From: Lachnospiraceae bacterium UBA7179
GTDB taxonomy: Bacteria > Bacillota > Clostridia > Lachnospirales > Lachnospiraceae
Reading direction: 5' to 3'
DNA: 64,000 nucleotides
NCBI GenBank assembly: GCA_002491195.1
Contig: DKVL01000063.1
Span: forward strand, 45,747 to 109,746
The translations under genes were made by a program, and so were the position numbers. The notes under the pieces were generated by a model, which worked only from the letters and a program-made list of their open reading frames with translations, had not been told where the DNA came from and ran no database searches. Below are positions 53,483 through 62,077 of the stretch, in pieces; the first letter of the stretch is position 1; each line of letters starts with the position of its first letter.

Positions 53483-55039
53483 ATGGAAAGAGAAGCAGGA
53501 ATTTTATTGCCGATTACCAGTCTGCCGTCAAAATACGGTATTGGATGTTTTTCCAAAAGTGCGTATGCGTTTGTGGACTGGCTGAAGGAGGCAGGACAGA
53601 GCTATTGGCAGATACTGCCGTTGGGACCGACCAGTTATGGAGATTCACCGTATCAGTCCTTTTCTACCTATGCGGGCAATCCATATTTTATCAGCCTGGA
53701 AGCGCTGATCGAGGAAGGTGTGCTGACCAAAGAAGAGTGTGACGAGGCAGATTTTGGGGAAAAAGCGGGAACGATCGATTACGGAAAGCTGTATGAGAGC
53801 CGTTATCCATTGCTGCGCAAGGCATATGAGCGAAGTGATGTCAGTCACAATCCGGCGTATCTTAAGTTCGTGGAGGAGAATCGGTGGTGGTTGTCGGACT
53901 ATGCATTGTTCATGGCCGTAAAAGACCGGTTTGGCGGTGTGCCCTGGACAGAGTGGGCGGAAGATATTCGTTTCCGATGGGGAAACGCCTTAGATTATTA
54001 CAGAAGAGAGCTGTATTTTGACATTGAGTTCCAGCAGTATTTACAGTATATGTTCCAGAAACAGTGGAAAGAGTTAAAAGATTATGCCAATCAAAACGGG
54101 ATTCGGCTGATCGGCGATATTCCGATCTATGTGTCAATGGACAGCGCAGATGTGTGGGCGCACCCGGAACTGTTCCAGCTTGACGAGAAGAATCTGCCAG
54201 TGGCTGTAGCAGGCTGCCCGCCCGACGGTTTTTCCGCCGATGGACAGATGTGGGGAAATCCGCTGTACCGCTGGGATTATCACAGACAGACGGGGTATCA
54301 GTGGTGGATTTCAAGGCTGGAATACAGTTTCCGGCTGTGCGACGTACTGCGGATTGACCATTTCCGGGGATTTGACGAGTACTATTCTATCCCTTACGGG
54401 GAGGAGACAGCGGTGAACGGTCACTGGGAGAAAGGACCGGGGATCGATCTGTTCCGTCATATGGAGCGTGCGCTTGGCTGGAAGGAAGTGATCGCAGAGG
54501 ATCTGGGCTTTGTGACGGATTCGGTGCGCAGGCTGGTGCAGGAGAGCGGTTTTCCAGGCATGAAGGTACTGGAGTTTGCATTTGATACGCGCGACTCCGG
54601 AAGCGCCAATGATTATCTGCCGCATAATTACATAGAGAACAGCGTCGTCTATACGGGAACGCATGACAATGAGACGATCGTGGGCTGGCTTGACAGTATC
54701 CCGAAGGAGGACATGCAGACGGCGAGGGATTATCTGTGCGATCAGTATACGCCGAAGAGGCTGCTGTATAAATCCCTGATCAGTATGGCGATGCGCAGCC
54801 GCGCAAAGCTGTGTGTCATTCCAATGCAGGATTATCTGGGATATGACAATACCTGCCGCATCAATACGCCGTCCACAGTAGGAGAGAACTGGAAGTGGCG
54901 CTTAAAGGGAGGAGAGCTGACAGACAAGCTGACGAAGGAGATCCATGACCTTTGCAAGAGATACGGACGGCTGAACTGGAGCAACGAGAAGAGTATTGAT
55001 CCGGAGGAAGACTTGGAAGAGGACACCGAGGCTGTGTGA
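53483..55039 (+). CDS. malQ: 4-alpha-glucanotransferase (GH77)
   Basis: A 518-residue amylomaltase that transfers alpha-1,4-glucan segments during maltodextrin and glycogen use. Motifs: GILLPITSLPSKYGIGCF, WQILPLGPTSYGDSPYQS, nucleophile D292 in LRIDHFRG, acid/base E339 in AEDLG, and GTHDNETI with the third acidic residue. Full length for the family. It is a single gene with its own promoter region (TATAAT at 53458-53463) and a terminator right after the stop. Unrelated to the xylan locus. Confidence 0.95.
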   Translation: MEREAGILLPITSLPSKYGIGCFSKSAYAFVDWLKEAGQSYWQILPLGPTSYGDSPYQSFSTYAGNPYFISLEALIEEGVLTKEECDEADFGEKAGTIDYGKLYESRYPLLRKAYERSDVSHNPAYLKFVEENRWWLSDYALFMAVKDRFGGVPWTEWAEDIRFRWGNALDYYRRELYFDIEFQQYLQYMFQKQWKELKDYANQNGIRLIGDIPIYVSMDSADVWAHPELFQLDEKNLPVAVAGCPPDGFSADGQMWGNPLYRWDYHRQTGYQWWISRLEYSFRLCDVLRIDHFRGFDEYYSIPYGEETAVNGHWEKGPGIDLFRHMERALGWKEVIAEDLGFVTDSVRRLVQESGFPGMKVLEFAFDTRDSGSANDYLPHNYIENSVVYTGTHDNETIVGWLDSIPKEDMQTARDYLCDQYTPKRLLYKSLISMAMRSRAKLCVIPMQDYLGYDNTCRINTPSTVGENWKWRLKGGELTDKLTKEIHDLCKRYGRLNWSNEKSIDPEEDLEEDTEAV

Positions 55040-55065
55040 TAAAATAGTATCGATGACAATGAGGA

Positions 55066-55117
55066 AAAATCGCTGTGCAATAACTGTAAAAGGTTGTTGC
55101 ATCGCGATTTTATTTTG
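55066..55117 (+). terminator. Terminator after malQ
   Basis: Outer stem AAAATCGC/GCGATTTT and inner stem GCAATAAC/GTTGTTGC separated by a 3-base mismatch, ending in TTTTATTTTG. It begins 27 bp after the stop. It makes a short open frame over the same bases unlikely to be a gene. Confidence 0.75.
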
Positions 55118-55340
55118 TATTTGGATAATGGTTACAGTAGAGAGCGGGTTATTGTTCGCGAGCCAGGAATGTGCATTCCGTGAGAAAATATACAGCTTGA
55201 AAGCAAAAATCCATTTGCGTGATAATTTTTGCCTGTTATTGGAATGACTGGATATCCACAGAAACCTATGAGGCTTTGAAAATATACATGGACATACGAC
55301 AAGTCTGTCGGTATTGTCTTATAGAAAATAGCAACAAAGT

Positions 55341-55392
55341 AAAAAACCGAGTGCGCAACGGACTGTTAACAGTTCGCAGCACTTGGTTTTTT
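55341..55392. terminator. Second terminator-like hairpin, malQ-pst gap
   Basis: AAAAAACCGAGTGC pairs with GCACTTGGTTTTTT (one wobble), with an inner ACTGTTAACAGT palindrome. The A-run and T-run make it potentially bidirectional. It insulates the pst operon; structure of this kind may also be a dispersed repeat. In the 452-bp gene-free stretch 55040-55491 I otherwise see only the malQ terminator and the Pho-box-like repeat. Confidence 0.65.
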
Positions 55393-55407
55393 ACATAGAT
55401 TTTACAT
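55390..55407 (+). promoter_or_regulatory. Pho-box-like direct repeat upstream of pstS
   Basis: Two exact TTTACAT copies start at 55390 and 55401, an 11-bp period, which is the repeat spacing of PhoP-type binding sites in Gram-positive bacteria. A possible -10 (GATATT) lies at 55426-55431. The PhoB/PhoR-like pair is encoded at the end of the same operon, implying autoregulation under phosphate limitation. Confidence 0.6.
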
Positions 55408-55491
55408 TAGCACGAAAGTGAATTTGATATTCGCGGCGTATCATGACAATTGTAACAAAGAGGAACAAAAAACAAAAGGAGATCTTATATT

Positions 55492-56511
55492 ATGAAAAAG
55501 AAAACATTGACGAAAAAAATTGTTACATTTGGTCTGACAGGAGCGATGGCGCTGTCCATGATGACAGGTTGTGCGAAGAGCACAGGCGATAGTCCGGCAG
55601 TGAGCGCGGATGCAAACGCTGCACAAAACAGCGCTGCAACAGATACATCTGCAAATGCAAATACAGAAGCAGGCGCTGCTCAGGACAGCGCTGCGGCGGA
55701 TACGGCGGCAAACGCGGATTTTGACATTTCCAGAGAGATCAACGTCAATTCCCGCGAGGACGGTTCGGGAACGCGTGGCGCCTTTATCGAACTGTTTGGC
55801 ATTGAGCAGAAAAACGACGCAGGAGAAAAAGTGGATTACACGACAGACCTCGCGGCAGTCACCAACTCGACAGCGGTGATGATGCAGTCGGTAGCAGGAG
55901 ATCCATACTCGATCGGATATATTTCATTAGGCAGTCTGAATGATACGGTCAAGGCGGTCAAAATTGACGGTGCAGAGGCGACTGTTGAGAATATCAAGAA
56001 CGATACATATAAGATCGCGCGTCCTTTTAACATTGCGACAAAAGATGGTCTGAGCGATGCGGCGCAGGATTTTGTCAACTTTATTATGAGCGCTGACGGC
56101 CAGTCTGTGATTGAGGAGAACGGTTATATTGCTGTATCGGATGCGGAAGCCTACAGTGGCAGCGTAGGATCCGGCAAGATCGTGGTATCAGGCTCCAGCT
56201 CTGTCACACCGGTGATGGAGAAGCTCAAGGAGGCTTATCTTGTGAAAAATCCTGAAGTATCGATCGAGATTCAGCAGAGCGATTCCTCTACAGGAATGTC
56301 CAACGCAATTGATGGCACCTGTGATATCGGTATGGCGTCGCGCGAGTTGAAAGATTCCGAGATTGAGAAAGGACTGACTGCGACCGTGATCGCAATGGAT
56401 GGCATCGCCGTGATTGTCAACAATGACAGCAGCATTGACAACCTGACAAGCGATCAGGTTATGAAGATCTATACCGGAGAGGCAACCGTGTGGAGCGATG
56501 TTGTGAAATAA
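55492..56511 (+). CDS. pstS: Phosphate-binding lipoprotein PstS, circularly permuted order
   Basis: A 339-residue lipoprotein (lipobox MMTGC, C27) with an Ala/Asp/Ser-rich linker to about residue 75. Both halves of the PstS fold are present but in reverse order. Residues 76-225 carry what is normally the second half (SREDGSGTRGAFIELFG from about 87; DPYSIGYISLGSLN; FIMSADGQSVIEENGYI). Residues 231-339 carry what is normally the first half (VVSGSSSVTPVMEKL; QQSDSSTGMSNAIDGTCDIG; ending TGEATVWSDVVK). The phosphate-contacting segments GSSSV, STG and GSGTR are all kept. It leads the pst operon. Confidence 0.88.
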   Translation: MKKKTLTKKIVTFGLTGAMALSMMTGCAKSTGDSPAVSADANAAQNSAATDTSANANTEAGAAQDSAAADTAANADFDISREINVNSREDGSGTRGAFIELFGIEQKNDAGEKVDYTTDLAAVTNSTAVMMQSVAGDPYSIGYISLGSLNDTVKAVKIDGAEATVENIKNDTYKIARPFNIATKDGLSDAAQDFVNFIMSADGQSVIEENGYIAVSDAEAYSGSVGSGKIVVSGSSSVTPVMEKLKEAYLVKNPEVSIEIQQSDSSTGMSNAIDGTCDIGMASRELKDSEIEKGLTATVIAMDGIAVIVNNDSSIDNLTSDQVMKIYTGEATVWSDVVK

Positions 56512-56533
56512 GGATAGAATAAGGGGTGTCCAT

Positions 56534-57382
56534 ATGATAAAACTGAAGGAAGATCTGATGAGGATTGTTTTCCTGCTGTCAGCCTGCGTTTCTATTGCGG
56601 CAGTGATACTGATCTGTGGATTTTTGTTTGCTAACGGTGTGCCGGCAATCTCGGAGATTGGATTGTTTCGGTTCCTGTTTGGGAAACAGTGGAAACCTGC
56701 CAATAATATTTATGGCATTCTGCCTATGATTATCGGTTCTGTCTATGTGACGGCCGGCGCGCTGGCGATCGGTGTGCCGGTCGGAATCCTGACAGCAGTC
56801 TTTATGGCGCGGTTTTGTCCGAGATGGCTCTATAAGATCATGAAATCCGCAGTGAATCTGATGGCGGGAATCCCGTCTGTTGTGTACGGTTTTTTCGGGC
56901 TGGTGGTTCTGGTGCCGTTGGTGCGGAATGTCTTTGGCGGCCGGGGAATGAGTGTGCTGACTGCATCCCTACTGCTGGGACTGATGATCCTGCCAACGAT
57001 CATCAGCGTGTCGGAAACTTCCATACAGGCGGTGCCGCAGAGCTATTACGAGGGGGCGCTTGCCCTGGGGGCTTCCCACGAGCGGAGCGTGTTTTTTGCG
57101 GTGGTTCCCGCGGCAAAGAGCGGTATCTTTGCAGGTGTTGTCCTGGGGATGGGGCGCGCAGTCGGCGAGACGATGGCAGTGATGATGGTGGCAGGCAATC
57201 AGGCGGTCATTCCCCAAAAGATCACGTCAGGCGTCAGGACACTGACCACGAACATTGTGATGGAAATGGGTTATTCCACAGACTTGCATCGGGAAGCGCT
57301 GATTGGCACAGCGGTCGTGCTTTTTGTGTTTATCCTGATGATCAATCTGTCCTTATCGCTGTTAAAAGGAGGACGAAAATGA
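56534..57382 (+). CDS. pstC: Phosphate ABC transporter permease PstC
   Basis: A 282-residue permease with six helices. PstC hallmarks are AGIPSVVYGFFGLVVLVPL and the coupling loop SYYEGALALGASHERSVFFA followed by GMGRAVGETMAVMMV. AAGGGG upstream, 22 bp after pstS, 4-bp overlap with pstA. With PstA it forms the phosphate channel. Confidence 0.95.
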   Translation: MIKLKEDLMRIVFLLSACVSIAAVILICGFLFANGVPAISEIGLFRFLFGKQWKPANNIYGILPMIIGSVYVTAGALAIGVPVGILTAVFMARFCPRWLYKIMKSAVNLMAGIPSVVYGFFGLVVLVPLVRNVFGGRGMSVLTASLLLGLMILPTIISVSETSIQAVPQSYYEGALALGASHERSVFFAVVPAAKSGIFAGVVLGMGRAVGETMAVMMVAGNQAVIPQKITSGVRTLTTNIVMEMGYSTDLHREALIGTAVVLFVFILMINLSLSLLKGGRK

Positions 57383-58212
57383 GTACGAAACGGAACAAAG
57401 ATCCACTATCGTTCTTTCTTTTTCTGATTGTGCATGCTGCGATGATTTTCACGATGGCAGCGCTGCTGTTTGTGATTTGCTATATCCTCGTAAAAGGAGT
57501 TCCCAATCTCACACCATCCCTGTTTGCGGCAAAATACACGTCGGAGAATGTATCGCTGATGCCGGCGCTTGCCAACACGATCTTTATGACACTGCTGTCA
57601 TTGTTGTTTGCGGTTTCGGTGGGAGTCGGGGCAGCGGTCTACCTGGTGGAATACGCACAGCGAGGTAACAAACTGGTTCGCCTGGTCGGCATGACTGCGG
57701 AGACTTTGTCGGGAATTCCCTCGATCGTGTATGGTCTGTTCGGCGCATTGTTTTTTGTGAAATATCTCGGATTGGGGCTGTCCCTTTTATCCGGCGCGCT
57801 GACGTTAAGCGTCATGATTCTGCCGCTGATCATGCGGACGACGGAGGAGGCGCTCAGGACAGTTCCAGACAGTTACCGCGAGGGAAGTTTTGGGCTGGGA
57901 GCCGGAAAGCTGCGGACTGTATTCCGGATCGTGCTTCCGAGCGCAGTTCCGGGAATTTTATCTGGCGTCATTCTGGGCATCGGAAGGATTGTGGGGGAGT
58001 CGGCTGCGCTGATCTTTACTGCAGGAACGGTTGCGGAGACCGCGACAAGTATTTTTGATTCGGCGCGCACGCTGTCGGTGCATATGTATGCAATCTCAGG
58101 AGAGGGGCTCTATATTGACCAGACCTATGCAACTGCGGTGGTGCTGTTGATTGTCGTGATCGTGATCAACGCAATATCCGGATGCATTGCAAAAAGATTG
58201 GAAAAGAGGTAG
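57379..58212 (+). CDS. pstA: Phosphate ABC transporter permease PstA
   Basis: A 277-residue permease, six helices, with LSGIPSIVYGLFGALFFVKY, the loop SYREGSFGLGAGKLRTVFRI and GIGRIVGESAALIFTAG. AAAGGAGGA lies before ATG 57379, which overlaps the pstC stop by 4 bp. Together with PstC and PstB it completes the high-affinity phosphate importer. Confidence 0.95.
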   Translation: MSTKRNKDPLSFFLFLIVHAAMIFTMAALLFVICYILVKGVPNLTPSLFAAKYTSENVSLMPALANTIFMTLLSLLFAVSVGVGAAVYLVEYAQRGNKLVRLVGMTAETLSGIPSIVYGLFGALFFVKYLGLGLSLLSGALTLSVMILPLIMRTTEEALRTVPDSYREGSFGLGAGKLRTVFRIVLPSAVPGILSGVILGIGRIVGESAALIFTAGTVAETATSIFDSARTLSVHMYAISGEGLYIDQTYATAVVLLIVVIVINAISGCIAKRLEKR

Positions 58213-58215
58213 AAG

Positions 58216-58965
58216 ATGGACAAAATTACAGTGGATAATCTGGACTTGTATTACGGGAGTTTTCAGGCCCTCAAGTCGATTGATCTGCACATACCAGCAA
58301 ATGAGATTACGGCGTTGATCGGACCTTCGGGGTGTGGCAAATCGACACTTCTAAAAAGCCTGAACCGGATGAACGACCTGGTGGAGGACTGTCGGATCAC
58401 AGGCAGTGTCCGGCTGGACCAGGATGATATTTATGGGAAAATGGATGTCAGCCTGCTGCGCAAGCGCGTGGGAATGGTGTTCCAGAAACCCAATCCGTTT
58501 CCGATGAGCATCTATGACAATATTGCCTTCGGCCCGAGAACGCATGGGATCCGCTCTAAGGTAAAGCTTGACGATATCGTGGAGCGTTCTCTAAGAGGCG
58601 CTGCGATCTGGGAGGAAGTAAAGGACCGGTTGAAAAAGTCTGCGCTTGAGATGTCAGGCGGGCAGCAGCAGAGACTCTGCATTGCGCGCGCGCTGGCAGT
58701 AGAACCGGAAGTCCTTCTGATGGATGAGCCGACCAGCGCGCTCGATCCGATTTCCACTGCCAAGGTGGAGGAGCTTGCGATGGAACTGAAAACGCAGTAT
58801 ACAATCGTCATAGTGACGCATAATATGCAGCAGGCGGTCCGTATTTCCGACAAGACAGCGTTTTTCCTGCTGGGTGAGATGGTGGAGTGCGGCGATACGG
58901 AGCAGCTGTTTTCCATGCCGAAAGATAAGCGGACAGAGGATTATATAACAGGGAGGTTTGGTTAA
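58216..58965 (+). CDS. pstB: Phosphate ABC transporter ATPase PstB
   Basis: A 249-residue ATPase: Walker A GPSGCGKST near residue 35, signature MSGGQQQRLCIARAL, Walker B LLMDEPTSALDP, switch His in VTHNMQQA. FQKPNPFPMSIYDNIAFG is characteristic of PstB. It starts 3 bp after pstA. Energises phosphate import in the cytoplasm. Confidence 0.96.
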   Translation: MDKITVDNLDLYYGSFQALKSIDLHIPANEITALIGPSGCGKSTLLKSLNRMNDLVEDCRITGSVRLDQDDIYGKMDVSLLRKRVGMVFQKPNPFPMSIYDNIAFGPRTHGIRSKVKLDDIVERSLRGAAIWEEVKDRLKKSALEMSGGQQQRLCIARALAVEPEVLLMDEPTSALDPISTAKVEELAMELKTQYTIVIVTHNMQQAVRISDKTAFFLLGEMVECGDTEQLFSMPKDKRTEDYITGRFG

Positions 58966-59607
58966 ATGAGATTGCGGTTTGACGAACAGCTTAGCAGATT
59001 AAATAAGGAATTGATCACGATGGGCGCTTTGTGCGAGAAGGCGATTGCGGATTCGGCAAAGGCGCTTGTGGACGGGGAGCTGCATATGGCGGAGGCTGTC
59101 CCCGAGCTTGCGGCCCGGATCGACCAGAAGGAGCGGGAGATCGAATCGATGTGTCTCAAACTGTTACTGCAGCAGCAGCCAGTAGCGACGGACCTGCGTG
59201 TGATCTCGTCCGCACTTAAGATGATCACAGATATGGAGCGCATCGGAAAGCAGTCGGCGGATATTGCGGAGATTGTGACTATGGCAAATATTAAAAACAC
59301 GGATGATACGGACGATATACATAATATGGCTATTGCCGCGAGCAAGATGGTGACAGACAGTATTGATGCATTTGTGAAAAAGGACGCTGACGCCGCAAAG
59401 GCAGTCATCGATTACGATGATGTCGTGGACGGTTTTTTTGATAAGATCAAGAGGATGATCGTCGTCTATTTCAGCAAGCCGGATGCCGACAGCGAGTATG
59501 CGATCGACTTGCTGATGATCGCAAAGTATCTGGAGCGCATCGGAGACCATGCAGTCAATATCGCAAACTGGGTACTGTTTTCCATCACTGGCAATAAGGA
59601 ACTGTAG
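58966..59607 (+). CDS. phoU: Phosphate regulatory protein PhoU
   Basis: A 213-residue all-helical protein with two PhoU repeats; metal-binding acidic motifs are visible at IDQKEREIESMC and in RIGKQSADIAEI and RIGDHAVNIANW. PhoU links the Pst transporter to the sensor kinase and restrains signalling when phosphate is plentiful. The ATG directly follows the pstB stop, so translation is coupled. Confidence 0.95.
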   Translation: MRLRFDEQLSRLNKELITMGALCEKAIADSAKALVDGELHMAEAVPELAARIDQKEREIESMCLKLLLQQQPVATDLRVISSALKMITDMERIGKQSADIAEIVTMANIKNTDDTDDIHNMAIAASKMVTDSIDAFVKKDADAAKAVIDYDDVVDGFFDKIKRMIVVYFSKPDADSEYAIDLLMIAKYLERIGDHAVNIANWVLFSITGNKEL

Positions 59608-59630
59608 AAAGAAAAAGGAAGTGGAGCAGG

Positions 59631-60299
59631 ATGATTTTTTGCGTGGAAGACGACAGTGCGATCCGTGATCTGATGATCTATACATTGAATGCAACAGGGT
59701 TTGAGGCGGCAGGTTTTGGGGACAGTACCTCTTTTTGGGAAGCGATGCGGCAGCGGGAGCCGGAGTTGATCATACTCGATATCATGCTCCCGGGGGAGGA
59801 TGGGCTGTGCATCTTAAAGAAGCTGCGCGCGCAGGCCGGGTTTGCCAGGATTCCGGTGATCATGGCGACTGCAAAGGGGACAGAGTTTGACAAGGTGACT
59901 GGGCTTGACATGGGAGCGGACGACTATCTGGCAAAGCCGTTTGGCATGATGGAGATGGTTTCCCGTATCAAGGCGGTGCTCCGGCGTGTGCAGAGACAGG
60001 ACGCGCCGAAGATTCTGCGTATGGGGGATCTGGAGTTAAACATGGAGGAACACACTGTCTTTGCGGGAGGAGAACACATCGTGCTCACGTTAAAGGAATA
60101 TGAGATGCTTGCCCTGTTTATGAATCATCCTGGCAGGGTTTATACGCGTGACCAGATCCTGGAACAGATCTGGGAGACGGATTACGCCGGGGAGACAAGG
60201 ACGGTCGATGTGCATATCGGCACGCTGCGCACCAAGCTTGGAGACTGCGGCGAATATCTCAGGACAGTGCGCGGTGTCGGTTACAAGATGACGGTGTGA
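59631..60299 (+). CDS. phoB: PhoB/PhoP-like response regulator (OmpR family)
   Basis: A 222-residue two-component regulator: receiver domain with VEDD at the start, phospho-acceptor D50 in ILDIMLPGEDG, TAKG and the conserved Lys in LAKPFGM. An OmpR-type winged helix follows (LKEYEMLALFMNHPGRVYTR; TRTVDVHIGTLRTKLGD). Its place after phoU and before the kinase indicates control of the phosphate regulon, including the Pho-box-like repeat upstream of pstS. Confidence 0.9.
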   Translation: MIFCVEDDSAIRDLMIYTLNATGFEAAGFGDSTSFWEAMRQREPELIILDIMLPGEDGLCILKKLRAQAGFARIPVIMATAKGTEFDKVTGLDMGADDYLAKPFGMMEMVSRIKAVLRRVQRQDAPKILRMGDLELNMEEHTVFAGGEHIVLTLKEYEMLALFMNHPGRVYTRDQILEQIWETDYAGETRTVDVHIGTLRTKLGDCGEYLRTVRGVGYKMTV

Positions 60300-60332
60300 A
60301 GAGTTTTGGAGTGATAGATTAGAGGGATAAAG

Positions 60333-62012
60333 ATGACAAAACGTATATTTCGTTCCATTTGTCTGGTGGCGTTTGCGGTGTTTGCCGCGTCGCTTGTGTT
60401 GATTATGGGTGTCTTATATGGATATTTTTCCAATGTCCAGCAAAATCAGCTGCGGATGCAGACCATGCTTGCAGCGCAGGGCGTGTCCGATGAGGGAAGC
60501 GTTTATCTGGACCATCTGGAAACGCGCAATTTTCGCATCACATGGGTTGACGCAAGTGGGGAAGTCCTGTATGACAGTCATTCTGATACATCACAGATGG
60601 AAAACCATTTGGAACGCGAGGAGATTCAGGATGCGTTTGAGAAGGGATATGGGGAGAGCAGACGGTATTCCGTGACGCTGTTGGAGCGTTCATTATACTG
60701 TGCGCAGCGCCTCGAAGACGGTACGGTAATCCGACTGTCCGTTGCACAGAATACAGTACTGACGCTGCTGCTTGGCATGGCGCAGCCGATCTGCATTGTC
60801 TTTCTTGCCGCCATTATGTTGTCGGTTTTGCTCGCGGTCCGGCTTGCGAGACAGATCGTGAAACCGCTGAATGAACTGAATCTGAATGAACCGCTCAGCA
60901 ACAGGGAGTACGATGAGCTCTCACCACTTCTGCGGCGGATCGACAGCCAGCAGAGACAGTTGAAGTGGCAGGAGGCGGAATTACAAAAAAAACAGCGGGA
61001 ATTGGATACAATTGTAGAGAATATGAAAGAAGGAATGATCCTGCTCAATCAGACAGGAAAGATTATCAGCATCAACCCGTCCGCGGCAAAGCTGCTGAAT
61101 GCGGATCATCACTGCGTCGGAAAGGATATATTGACGGTCAGCAGGGATTTGGAGCTGCAGGAGGTTCTCTCGAAAGCTCTGGGCGGTGAACAGACCGAGC
61201 GGACGATGGCGTTTGGAGGTGGAAACTACCGGTTGGAGGCAAGTCCTGTTTTTTCCGATTTGGAATCGGATTCGGAGCTGCAGAAGGTGGTGTCCGGTGT
61301 GGCGGTTTTGATGATCGATGTGACGGAGAAGGAACGGGCGGAGCAGATGCGCCGTGAATTTACCGCGAATGTCTCCCATGAATTAAAGACGCCGCTTCAT
61401 GCGATCAGCGGCTATGCGGAGTTACTGCAAAACGGAATGGTGCAGAGCGATGATATGATACCGTTTGCCGGAAAGATTTACGCTGAGGCGCAGCGCATGG
61501 TGCAGCTGGTGGAGGATATTATCAGTCTCTCGCATCTGGACGAGGGCGCCAGGGATATGAAACAGGAGGAAGTTGACCTGTACGGGCTGGCAAAAGCGGT
61601 GATTTTGAATCTGGAATCCGAGGCGGAGGCGGCAGGCATCACGTTGGAACTGTCCGGTGAATCTGCTGTCATGAAAGGAATTCCGCAGTTGCTGCACAGT
61701 ATCGTCTACAACCTTTGTGACAACGCGATGAAATATAATCACAGAGGCGGCAGGGTGGATGTCATCATAAAAAACGAGGAGACATCAGCTCTGCTGCTGG
61801 TCAGAGATACTGGAATCGGGATTGATCCGGAGCATCAGAAACGTATCTTTGAGCGCTTTTACCGCGTGGATAAGAGTCATTCCAAGCAAGTTGGCGGGAC
61901 TGGGCTGGGGCTTTCGATCGTAAAGCACGCTGCACAGATCCACAAGGCGCGGATTGAGCTGCACAGCGTCAAGGGCGAGGGGACGACGGTGGCAGTGCGG
62001 TTTCCATATTGA
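60333..62012 (+). CDS. phoR: PhoR-like sensor histidine kinase
   Basis: A 559-residue kinase with TM1 at about residues 11-31, an extracytoplasmic sensor of ~115 residues, TM2 at about 147-168, a HAMP-like linker, a PAS domain (MKEGMILLNQTGKIISINPS), the HisKA box with H349 (NVSHELKTPLHAISGYAELL) and an ATPase domain (N box LCDNAMKYN, DTGIGIDPEHQ, GGTGLGLSIVKHAA). It lies 33 bp after the response regulator. Expected to phosphorylate it under phosphate limitation. Terminator follows. Confidence 0.92.
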   Translation: MTKRIFRSICLVAFAVFAASLVLIMGVLYGYFSNVQQNQLRMQTMLAAQGVSDEGSVYLDHLETRNFRITWVDASGEVLYDSHSDTSQMENHLEREEIQDAFEKGYGESRRYSVTLLERSLYCAQRLEDGTVIRLSVAQNTVLTLLLGMAQPICIVFLAAIMLSVLLAVRLARQIVKPLNELNLNEPLSNREYDELSPLLRRIDSQQRQLKWQEAELQKKQRELDTIVENMKEGMILLNQTGKIISINPSAAKLLNADHHCVGKDILTVSRDLELQEVLSKALGGEQTERTMAFGGGNYRLEASPVFSDLESDSELQKVVSGVAVLMIDVTEKERAEQMRREFTANVSHELKTPLHAISGYAELLQNGMVQSDDMIPFAGKIYAEAQRMVQLVEDIISLSHLDEGARDMKQEEVDLYGLAKAVILNLESEAEAAGITLELSGESAVMKGIPQLLHSIVYNLCDNAMKYNHRGGRVDVIIKNEETSALLLVRDTGIGIDPEHQKRIFERFYRVDKSHSKQVGGTGLGLSIVKHAAQIHKARIELHSVKGEGTTVAVRFPY

Positions 62013-62028
62013 GTAGGATATTCAAACA

Positions 62029-62074
62029 AAAAGCCAATAACACGCAGAATGAAAATGTGGTTATTGGCTCTTTT
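62029..62074. terminator. Bidirectional terminator between phoR and pepF
   Basis: AGCCAATAAC pairs with GTTATTGGCT; the A-run before and CTTTT after allow it to serve both converging genes. Confidence 0.75.
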
Positions 62075-62077
62075 ATC

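Noticed and set aside
54996..55247. 83-codon open frame after malQ with a hydrophobic stretch
   Set aside because: It overlaps the end of malQ and the malQ terminator and has no ribosome site.
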